Notes under the pieces: model-generated
What the model was told of the DNA's origin: nothing
What the model saw: the letters and a program-made list of their open reading frames with translations, nothing else
Database searches by the model: none
Part shown: piece after piece, positions 1 through 7,502 of the stretch
Position numbering within the stretch: the stretch's first letter is position 1
Layout of the letters: the number at the start of each line of letters is the position of its first letter
Made by a program: the position numbers and the translations under genes
Source of the DNA: Neobacillus piezotolerans
GTDB taxonomy: Bacteria > Bacillota > Bacilli > Bacillales > Cytobacillaceae
Direction of reading: 5' to 3'
Assembly: GCF_003362805.1 (NCBI RefSeq)
Contig: NZ_QNQT01000001.1
Location: forward strand, 372,001-436,000
Length of the DNA: 64,000 nt

Positions 1-34
1 AACGCTACCTCGGCTCGAATGGTTTCCCCGAAGA

Positions 35-64
35 GTGAAGCGGGGGCCGGATTCAGAGCTTCAT
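35..64. repeat. REP-like imperfect palindrome
   Basis: The arms TGAAGC and GCTTCA flank a G-rich core (GGGGGCC). It shares the preceding string GAAGAGTGAAGC with the copy at 11918-11943. It belongs to a dispersed family found only between genes in this window. Confidence 0.5.
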
Positions 65-165
65 TTTGGGAATGAGTGGGGCTGGGGCCTGCCCCGGTGC
101 TTTATTATTACTGAAATTGGATGCAGGCGACGGATACAGCGTTTCATTAGTATGAAATATTTAAA

Positions 166-193
166 AGGCAGGGGTAATCCCCTGTCTTTTTTT
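166..193 (+). terminator. Rho-independent terminator
   Basis: The stem GGCAGGGG / CCCCTGTC has a TAAT loop and is followed by seven T. It probably ends a plus-strand gene lying left of the window. Bases 1-165 show no convincing coding frame. Confidence 0.7.
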
Positions 194-320
194 GCTTATC
201 CGGGGCCTTAACCCCTCGATCTCAGGATGATACCCTGTTTAAATGGCGTTTATCATTAAAAATTGGCCCTATTTCCGTGGTCGGCGGTATCATTTAGCCC
301 CAGTTTATTAAGGAGAGGCA

Positions 321-420
321 AGATATCCGGGTTTTCAGAAGGGATATCCGGGTTTTCAGGAGGGATATCCGGGTTTACAAGACACTTATCCGGGTTTTCA
401 GGCAAGATATCCGGGTTTGA
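321..420. repeat. 21-bp tandem repeat, about 4.8 units
   Basis: Five units start at 321, 342, 363, 384 and 405, each with the core TATCCGGGTTT. The period is seven codons, so one plus-strand frame reads as a GISGFSG-type heptad repeat, and a minus-strand frame is also open (NPDIP-like). No ribosome binding site precedes the plus-strand frame, whose first possible start is a TTG at 263, so I treat it as a DNA repeat and not as a gene. Confidence 0.8.
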
Positions 421-581
421 CAAATTTTCGACACAATTAGGCCCTCCCCACGGGGCCGGAAATCAGCTAATAATGGCGATTTAACGCGCCTCTAACCAGT
501 GAGAGAGTTTAACAAGGTTCCGGATAGGCAAATATGTATGCAGTAGAATGAACTTATTTTCCCAAAAAGGAGAAGATCGAT

Positions 582-1838
582 TTGAACAGTGAAGTTCCGA
601 AAGACCACAGCCTCGACAACAGTTTGGCACTGATGCAGGAGGGCTATGAATTTATCGGGAACCGCTGCAAGAAATATGGCGCGGACCTATTCGAAGCTCG
701 GCTGCTTGGCCAGAAGGTCGTGTGCATGACCGGGGAGGAAGCAGCGAGGATTTTTTATGATAATGAAAAGTTTCAAAGAAAAGGCGCGGCTCCCAAAAGG
801 GTTCAAAAGACGCTATTTGGTGTAAATGCGGTCCAGACAAAGGACGGCGCGGTGCACCAAGGTAGGAAAATGCTGTTCATGGCGCTCCTGTCACCAGACG
901 GAGTTGACGAGGTCCGCAAACAGGCCGAAACGTATTTCCGCGAAGCCGCTACTAGATGGGAAACGATGGACAAGGTGGTCCTTTTCGAAGAGGCAGCAAA
1001 AATCCTTTGTAAAATCGCCTGCGAGTGGGCGGGCGTTCCTTTAAAGGACGATGAAGCAAAAAAAAACGCGGAGGATTTCACAGCGATGATCGATGCTTTC
1101 GGAGCAGTGGGGCCGCGCCACTGGAAGGGCAGAAGGGCCCGGGCTCGTGCCGAGGAATGGATCACCGAAGTTATCGAGAAGGTCAGGGCAGGGGAACTCG
1201 CGGCGAGGGAAGGCTCGGCGCTTCATTCATGGGCTGTGTATCGGGAACCGGACGGGGAACCGCTTGACGCGAAAATGGCCGCGGTGGAACTGATCAATGT
1301 GCTAAGGCCGATTGTTGCGATTGCGACTTTCATCTCGTTCAGCGCCCTGGCCCTGCATGAACATCCGGAATGCAAGGAAAAGCTCCGTACGGAAGGCGGC
1401 GAATACCGGGAATGGTTTGCCGAGGAAGTAAGGCGGTTTTACCCGTTTGGGCCGTTTGTGGGCGCGAGGGTAAAAAACACATTTACATGGCAAAACTACA
1501 ATTTTGAAGAAGGTCAGCTTGTCTTGCTGGATATGTACGGAACGAACCACGATTACAGGCTGTGGGAGTTCCCTGATCAATTCCATCCTGAACGGTTCCG
1601 GGATTGGGACGGAAACTTATTCAAGTTCATACCCCAAGGAGGCGGGGATCCGGCAAAAGGCCATCGATGCCCGGGCGAAGGCGTTACTGTGGAGGTCATG
1701 AAAGTTTGCCAAGATTTACTAGTAAACGGCATCACCTACGATGTACCGGAGGACCAGGATTTAAGCTACAGCCTAGTCCGGATGCCAACACGCCCGGAAA
1801 GCGGATTTATCATGGCCAACATTAAGAGGGTTAAATAA
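582..1838 (+). CDS. cypC: Cytochrome P450 CYP152 fatty-acid peroxygenase
   Basis: This is a soluble P450 of 418 residues that should hydroxylate long-chain fatty acids at the alpha or beta position using hydrogen peroxide, with no redox partner. The haem-ligand motif GHRCPGEG places Cys at 363, and Arg242-Pro243 replace the usual acid-alcohol pair. Both positions equal those known for Bacillus subtilis P450 BS-beta (CypC, YbdT). VGPRHWKGRRA is also conserved. The start is a TTG, chosen because AAAAAGGAGA lies just upstream and the N-terminus matches CypC. The gene appears monocistronic: a tandem repeat lies upstream and a palindrome downstream. Confidence 0.96.
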   Translation: MNSEVPKDHSLDNSLALMQEGYEFIGNRCKKYGADLFEARLLGQKVVCMTGEEAARIFYDNEKFQRKGAAPKRVQKTLFGVNAVQTKDGAVHQGRKMLFMALLSPDGVDEVRKQAETYFREAATRWETMDKVVLFEEAAKILCKIACEWAGVPLKDDEAKKNAEDFTAMIDAFGAVGPRHWKGRRARARAEEWITEVIEKVRAGELAAREGSALHSWAVYREPDGEPLDAKMAAVELINVLRPIVAIATFISFSALALHEHPECKEKLRTEGGEYREWFAEEVRRFYPFGPFVGARVKNTFTWQNYNFEEGQLVLLDMYGTNHDYRLWEFPDQFHPERFRDWDGNLFKFIPQGGGDPAKGHRCPGEGVTVEVMKVCQDLLVNGITYDVPEDQDLSYSLVRMPTRPESGFIMANIKRVK

Positions 1839-1841
1839 GAT

Positions 1842-1913
1842 ACATGAAAACTGGGGACGGATCCATTTCCGCAAATATCTAAAGCGGAGGCACCGTCCCC
1901 GTTTCACTCATGT
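1842..1913. repeat. REP-like long imperfect palindrome
   Basis: The outer arms are CATGA / TCATG, the main arms GGGGACGG (1853-1860) / CCGTCCCC (1893-1900), and an inner stem is CCGC / GCGG. A second, poorer half-copy (ATGAAGCGGG to GTTTCAAT) follows at about 1922-1953. The hairpin has no T tract, so it is a palindromic repeat more than a classical terminator. Confidence 0.6.
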
Positions 1914-2006
1914 AGCCAAAAAATGAAGCGGGATTTAGGGTCCTCCGTTTCAATCACGCTCCCCAATAAAAAGAAGCAGAGGATATGTCCCCTGCCTCAC
2001 CCTAAT

Positions 2007-2957
2007 TCACTCTTTCAAAAGCTTATCGAGGATCTCTTGCACATCACGTCCGCGTTGGAAGGAAATAATCCGGGCCGGTTGTCCTTCAAATGCTTTTACC
2101 AGTTCATCGATGAATGCATGATAACTGTTTGAACCCTCCACTTCAATCCGCTGAAGTGGTTCATTTTTCCTCGCGGCCCACAACTCCGACCAGTTGCGAA
2201 GGGAAAGAGTGCCCTCATCTCCATACAAATTAAAACGGAGCTCTTCCTTCATGCCGAGTCCAGACAGCCCGTTGAATAGGACAGGTACACCGTTTGAAAG
2301 GCGTCCGCTTGCGATAATGCCTGTTTCGCACCATTCAGGATCATCCGGCAGCTCAAGGGAAGAACGGACATCGCTTATTTTTCCGAACAAATGCAAAATG
2401 ATTTGGATATAATGCGGGAATACTTCCCGGACGAAGCCGCCTTGATCCCTTGAAGAAATCCAGCTGTTTTGCTGCCATTTGCGCGGCCACTCTTCAAAAT
2501 GGCAATGAAGTTCAACCCGGCGCAAATTGCCAAGGAACCCATTGCGAGCCAGCCTCTCCAGCTCCAAAAACCCGCCGCCGAAGATCGTCGGAAAATTGAC
2601 CGCGTGCATCAAACCAGTGGACTCGGCCGCTTCAAGCATTTCGTCCGCTTCAGCCACCGTGCTCGCCAAAGGCTTTTCGCACAGGACATTTTTGCCGGAA
2701 TGAAGCGCCTCCATTACATACTGATGATGGAACTTTGGCGGTACGGCGATATAAATCAAGTTGATATCAGGGTTGTCAAAAAGAGCCCTGTAGTCAGCCG
2801 CAGCAGCTATCCCATATTTTGCGGAGACTTCCGCAAGCCGCTTCGCATTGCCGTCGAACACTTCCAGAACGTCTGCCTCAGGATGCGAGAGGAATGCGTT
2901 CATTACGCGCTCGCCAATGCCTCCAGTGCCAATAATGCCAACCTTTATTTTCCCCAT
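2007..2957 (-). CDS. Gfo/Idh/MocA family oxidoreductase
   Basis: A cytosolic NAD(P)-dependent dehydrogenase of 316 residues. The N-terminal Rossmann fold shows GIIGTGGIG near residues 8-16 and the family motif CEKPLA near residue 93. The C-terminal alpha/beta domain has the usual GGFVREVFPHYIQ segment, where the family catalytic His lies. Substrates in this family are sugars, inositols or their derivatives; nothing here fixes which one. AAAGGGGGAT precedes the ATG. The gene stands alone, convergent with cypC and divergent from the SWIM operon. Confidence 0.9.
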   Translation of the reverse strand: MGKIKVGIIGTGGIGERVMNAFLSHPEADVLEVFDGNAKRLAEVSAKYGIAAAADYRALFDNPDINLIYIAVPPKFHHQYVMEALHSGKNVLCEKPLASTVAEADEMLEAAESTGLMHAVNFPTIFGGGFLELERLARNGFLGNLRRVELHCHFEEWPRKWQQNSWISSRDQGGFVREVFPHYIQIILHLFGKISDVRSSLELPDDPEWCETGIIASGRLSNGVPVLFNGLSGLGMKEELRFNLYGDEGTLSLRNWSELWAARKNEPLQRIEVEGSNSYHAFIDELVKAFEGQPARIISFQRGRDVQEILDKLLKE

Positions 2958-3204
2958 AAAAAAATCCCCCTTTAAAAGGCGCCATGCATTTGCCGATTCG
3001 GCAAAGCGGGGCCCTCTTAAAAATTCCTAATCCCGGAAATATGTACCTATTTATTTTACCATTGGGAGCTGCCGTGAAGCCAACCGCGAAACACGTCGGA
3101 AAATATTTCCGCCTATCTTTTCTATTTACCATCCTCCCCGAGGAAGGTTAAAGTGGTAAAATATTGTTAAAATATTTTTTGAATATTCATAAAGAGGTGG
3201 ATGT

Positions 3205-4620
3205 ATGCAAGCGTTGACTGAAGCGTATGTGGACTCCCTGGCCCCGAATGCCGCCGCGATTAAGAACGGCTGGGGGCTCGTCAGGAAAAATCAGTTCCAA
3301 AACATGCATAGGAGCCCCGATGGAACCCTTCTATTTGGGGAATGCAAGGGCAGCGGGAAAAATCCTTACATAACCTCCGCGGATTTCAGTGGCGGCCAGC
3401 CGGTTTTCCGGTGCAGCTGCCCGAGCCGCCAGTTTCCTTGCAAGCACTCCCTTGGCTTATTGTACGCATACATAAATGGCTCGACTTTTACAGAGGCCCC
3501 GATACCCGGGGATATAGCGGCAAAACGAGAAAAGGCCGCGGAACGTGAAGAAAAGAAAAAGAAACAAACAAAAACCCCAAGAAAGACCAACAAAGCCGCG
3601 CTTGAAAAGAAGTTGAAGGCTCAGCTTGAAGGGCTTCGCCTATTGGAAAAGCAAATCGGACAGCTTTTGGCGGCCGGCATCGCTTCCATCAGCCCGAAAA
3701 AACTAAGCCAGCTTGAAGATACAGCGAAACAGCTTGGCAACCATTATTTAAAAGAGGCTCAGAATGAACTGAGGGATTTTTCCTTGCTGTGGGGGAAGAA
3801 ACTTTCCGAAGAACGGCTTTATCAGATGGCTTATGAAAAACTGATCCTGCTGCACTCACTTTGCAAAAAAGGAAGCGTCCATCTTGAACGCCGCCTTGAG
3901 GATGAAAACCTTACGCCAGACACTGCCTCTTCGATTGAGGAATGGCTCGGGCATACATGGCAGCTTGCCGAGCTGAAAGAACTCGGGCTTGTCCGCCAAG
4001 ATGCAAGGCTTGCCCAGTTGTCTTTTTCCTCCATCCGCCACGATGCGCGGAAAGAGTTTATCGATGAGGGAATTTGGATCGACCTTGCCGGCGGTGGACT
4101 TTTCTGCACAAAAAACTACAGGCCGTTTAAAGCATTGAAGCATGTCAAGGAAGAAGATTCCATCATGGAAATGCTCTGTACAAACGAGTTGTTCATTTAC
4201 CCTGGAGAGGGAATCCGCAGGGTTCGCTGGAATGAGTACAGCTTCCAAGGCAAACCGGATTTGGCGATGGTAAAGGGATTTGCCAGGGAAAACGTGGCGG
4301 ATGTAATAAAAGAGGTGAAAAATCTCCTGAAGCAGCCATTGGCTGATAAGCATCCGGTTGCTTTTGTAGCCTATGAAAGAGTCGGCCTGGCTGATGGGGA
4401 CTGGCTGCTTGAGGATCGGCAAGGGCAGCGGCTATCCTTGGTGGAAGGTCCGGATGAAGGACCCAACAATTCACTGGACCTGCTAAAACTTCTCCCTGAG
4501 AAATACACCCGAAACGGGGCGATGCTTGTCCGGTTTTATTCAGACCTTCTAACCGGGAGGCTAGGGGCTCAGCCGTTGGCAGTCATTACAGAAGACCGGC
4601 ATATCCGGCTGGTTGGATAG
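3205..4620 (+). CDS. SWIM zinc-finger protein, first gene of MoxR-VWA operon
   Basis: A protein of 471 residues with a SWIM zinc finger, seen as Cys70-x-Cys72-x6-Cys79-x-His81. SWIM fingers bind DNA or proteins. A Lys/Glu-rich stretch (about residues 108-135) and a predicted coiled segment follow; the remaining 300 residues are not recognised. The ATG is preceded by AAAGAGGTGG. It begins a five-gene operon and lies 11 bases from the next gene. By content and context it corresponds to the SWIM component (YehQ type) that accompanies YehL/YehM/YehP in enterobacteria; that match is by inference from the neighbourhood. Confidence 0.85.
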   Translation: MQALTEAYVDSLAPNAAAIKNGWGLVRKNQFQNMHRSPDGTLLFGECKGSGKNPYITSADFSGGQPVFRCSCPSRQFPCKHSLGLLYAYINGSTFTEAPIPGDIAAKREKAAEREEKKKKQTKTPRKTNKAALEKKLKAQLEGLRLLEKQIGQLLAAGIASISPKKLSQLEDTAKQLGNHYLKEAQNELRDFSLLWGKKLSEERLYQMAYEKLILLHSLCKKGSVHLERRLEDENLTPDTASSIEEWLGHTWQLAELKELGLVRQDARLAQLSFSSIRHDARKEFIDEGIWIDLAGGGLFCTKNYRPFKALKHVKEEDSIMEMLCTNELFIYPGEGIRRVRWNEYSFQGKPDLAMVKGFARENVADVIKEVKNLLKQPLADKHPVAFVAYERVGLADGDWLLEDRQGQRLSLVEGPDEGPNNSLDLLKLLPEKYTRNGAMLVRFYSDLLTGRLGAQPLAVITEDRHIRLVG

Positions 4621-4631
4621 GGGGTAAGGCT

Positions 4632-6416
4632 ATGAGCATACAGGCATTATATGAATTGCAGGAAGAAACAAGGAGGCTCGCTATAGCAGGGAGCAGCCTG
4701 GCGATTGGCGATGCAAAGGTGAAAGCGATCATTCCTATTTTGAAAAAACTTGGCGAGAGGGCGCCGGTATTTAAACGCCTTTCAGAACTGGCTGAAACAC
4801 TCGTTACGGATGAATCGAACTCCGCGGAAAATTTGCTGGAGTTATCTGGATTGCTGGCATCGGTATTATATACGATGGGAACAACAGGAAAAGAAGGCGA
4901 ACTGGCCCAAGGCGAAGGCGGCATTGAGCTGCCGACCGATCTGTCCTGGCTTGAATTGCAACCCTTGATGCATGCGCTTGAAACAAAAGGGTATGGACGG
5001 ACGGAAATCATACAGGAGGCGGTTAAGTCGGGAAAATTCCGTGATTTGCGCCTCGTTTTGCCGTTTATTAACGGCCTTGAGGATTCCTATCCGGAGATTG
5101 GTATTTTCATAGCCGAAAACGTTCTGCCCCGTTTTGGAAAAGAGGCCCTCCCGTTTATTGAAGAATCATTTTCAATGAAAGGGAAAGCTGGTGACGGGAA
5201 AAAACTGAAGGCCATCCATGGCATTTTGGGAAACGAAGGACTGCCGTTTTATCTTGAATGCCTCGAAAACGGTTCTCCGCAAATTAAGGAAGCGGCGCTT
5301 GAGTTACTGGCCAACTATGATGAGGCCGAGGAGGCAATTCTTGAACAAACCACAGCGAAGAGGGCGGAAACAAGGCGGGCGGCTTATTCGGCATTGGCAG
5401 CGAGGGGTACTGCCGCGGCTCTTAAACGCCTCAGTGAAGCTGTTGAGTCTAAAGACCAGGAGATGATTCTTCAGATTGCCAGAGCAAATCCTTCCCCCGG
5501 AATAGCAGATGCCTTGCTTGGTTTTGCTGAAAAAACACTCAAGGCTTATCTTGATGGAAGTAAGCGGGAAATGGCGGATTTGCTGTCATCCGCAATCTGG
5601 AGCCTGGATGGTGGCAAGAGTAAAGGCGTTATCGAGTTCTTGAAAAAAGTTGCCGCTGAACCACGTGTTTCTACGGAACTATCAAAGGACGCGGCAAGAA
5701 TCCTGCTCCAAAAGCAGGTGTATGAAATAAGGGAGTTTATTGAGTTTCTCTGCCATCTTCCGAAAAAGGAACATTTCGCTGATTTATCCTTCCTTGCGTC
5801 CTTATCGATCAGGACTCCGGATGATGTGTATTCCAGGTACGCGAAATTTGTTAAGAAATCGCGGAAAGATCCCGCTGGCGGGGCCATTCTCGAAACCATC
5901 GATAAGCTTATTTCATTCGAGCCTACCCTTCAGGAATTTGACCAGGAATACAGGTGGCAAGCCTATAGGAATACGGAGGATAGTGAAGATGAAAAAATTG
6001 CGTGGATTGATAGATGGCTTCCGCTATTTATCGACCTTGACGAGGAAAACCTCGTTTTCCGATTTGCCCGGAAAATCCATGGCAAGGAACATCTTAAGTA
6101 CGTGCTGGATAAGCTTGCCCTCAATCCCTATTTTTCAAGCAAGCGGGGGATGATGGCGATGGTGTCACTCATCCAGGCAGGGTATGAAAACACCTTCGAA
6201 GTTCTTGTCGATACGTTGAAAAAGACAGACCAAAATATGAAATCGGTTCAGTTCCATTTCCGGGGAATACGAGACAATCTTGGCTTGTTCGCCTGTTTGC
6301 CTGCATCCTATTCAACTGAATTGGAAAGGATCGCGGAATCTAAAATCGAACACGAGCTTTTAAAGGAAAGGCTTTCTGAAATTGCAAAGGAAATGCGGAA
6401 CAGGGAGGAATTATAA
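4632..6416 (+). CDS. HEAT-like repeat protein of MoxR-VWA operon
   Basis: A 594-residue, almost wholly alpha-helical protein with no signal peptide or membrane segment. The stretch around residues 120-330 has paired helices with spacing typical of HEAT or armadillo-like repeats (for example KEAALELLANYDEAEEAIL and RRAAYSALAARG), which usually serve as protein-binding scaffolds. No catalytic motif is visible. It lies between the SWIM gene and the MoxR gene, with its stop codon touching the next ATG. I infer an adaptor or substrate-recognition role for the ATPase. Confidence 0.75.
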   Translation: MSIQALYELQEETRRLAIAGSSLAIGDAKVKAIIPILKKLGERAPVFKRLSELAETLVTDESNSAENLLELSGLLASVLYTMGTTGKEGELAQGEGGIELPTDLSWLELQPLMHALETKGYGRTEIIQEAVKSGKFRDLRLVLPFINGLEDSYPEIGIFIAENVLPRFGKEALPFIEESFSMKGKAGDGKKLKAIHGILGNEGLPFYLECLENGSPQIKEAALELLANYDEAEEAILEQTTAKRAETRRAAYSALAARGTAAALKRLSEAVESKDQEMILQIARANPSPGIADALLGFAEKTLKAYLDGSKREMADLLSSAIWSLDGGKSKGVIEFLKKVAAEPRVSTELSKDAARILLQKQVYEIREFIEFLCHLPKKEHFADLSFLASLSIRTPDDVYSRYAKFVKKSRKDPAGGAILETIDKLISFEPTLQEFDQEYRWQAYRNTEDSEDEKIAWIDRWLPLFIDLDEENLVFRFARKIHGKEHLKYVLDKLALNPYFSSKRGMMAMVSLIQAGYENTFEVLVDTLKKTDQNMKSVQFHFRGIRDNLGLFACLPASYSTELERIAESKIEHELLKERLSEIAKEMRNREEL

Positions 6417-7502
6417 ATGGCCGAGTTGCTGCGCCTGCCGGCGGAAAAATTATACGCGGAAGAATTAGAGATTATTAGAAAGGAAGATACAGGGGCGGTC
6501 CCGGCCGGCTGGGCCATGTCCCCACGAGCAGTATTCACCTTCATCGCTGGGGGAATGGCCGGGAAAAAAGAAATCCTCCCAAAATACATAGGGAACAAAC
6601 GGCTGATTGAAATGGCAATCGCGACGCTTGTGACGGACAGGGCGCTTCTTTTAATCGGCGAGCCGGGAACCGCGAAATCGACTTTATCAGAGCTTCTCGC
6701 GGCCGCGATACACGGTGATTCTGGGAAAATCATTCAGGGCACGGCCGGGACGACGGAGGAACAAATCCGGTACAGCTGGAATTATGCCATGCTCCTCGCC
6801 AATGGCCCTTCCCGCGACGCGCTTGTGAAAAGCCCAGTCTACCGGGCGATGGAAACGGGGACGATCGCCCGTTTTGAAGAAATTTCCCGCTGCCCATCGG
6901 AAGTGCAGGACGCATTGATTTCAATCCTTTCGGAAAAAAGCATGACAATCCCCGAGCTTGGGGAGGAGGTTTCAGCGGTCAGGGGATTTTCCATTATTGG
7001 GACAGCAAATACAAGGGACAGGGGCGTAAATGAAATGTCCTCGGCCCTGAAGCGGCGGTTCAACATTCTGGTGCTTCCCGCTCCGGGCGATATTGAAACG
7101 GAAATGGATATCGTAAGGAAACGGGTTGGCGAGCTTTCATCACAGTTCCAGCTTCAATCCGAATTGCCGGGCGAGGAACTTGTGGAAAAAGTGGTCACCA
7201 TATTCCGGGAACTAAGGGCAGGGATGACATTCGACCGGAAGGAAAAGCTTAAAGCCCCGAGCGGCGTCATTTCGACAGCTGAAGCTATTTCTCTTTTAAC
7301 AAACAGCATGGCCTTGTCGGGCAGTTTCGGGTCGGGAAGGATTACCGAGGAAGATGTTGCGGCGGGATTGCAGGGAACCATTGTAAAGGATGAGGAGAAG
7401 GACCGGCTTGTGTGGAAGGAATATCTTGAAAATGTCATGAAGAAAAGGGGATCGGGATGGAGGAAGCTGTATCTTGCCTGCAGCGAGATGAACCAGGCAT
7501 GA
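6417..7502 (+). CDS. MoxR-family AAA+ ATPase (YehL-like)
   Basis: A 361-residue AAA+ ATPase. Walker A is GEPGTAKS at 81-88, the Walker B region is IARFEEISR at 150-158, sensor 1 is GTANTRD near 195-201, and the arginine-finger region is LKRRFN near 211-216. MoxR ATPases act as chaperones that remodel partner proteins and usually pair with VWA-domain proteins. Length and gene order match E. coli YehL (about 360 residues), which lies beside YehM and YehP. The ATG directly follows the upstream stop, with GGAGG ten bases before. Confidence 0.93.
   Translation: MAELLRLPAEKLYAEELEIIRKEDTGAVPAGWAMSPRAVFTFIAGGMAGKKEILPKYIGNKRLIEMAIATLVTDRALLLIGEPGTAKSTLSELLAAAIHGDSGKIIQGTAGTTEEQIRYSWNYAMLLANGPSRDALVKSPVYRAMETGTIARFEEISRCPSEVQDALISILSEKSMTIPELGEEVSAVRGFSIIGTANTRDRGVNEMSSALKRRFNILVLPAPGDIETEMDIVRKRVGELSSQFQLQSELPGEELVEKVVTIFRELRAGMTFDRKEKLKAPSGVISTAEAISLLTNSMALSGSFGSGRITEEDVAAGLQGTIVKDEEKDRLVWKEYLENVMKKRGSGWRKLYLACSEMNQA

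Noticed and set aside
263-484. 73-codon frame through the 21-bp repeats
   Set aside because: TTG start, no ribosome binding site, and the opposite strand is also open; explained by the repeat.
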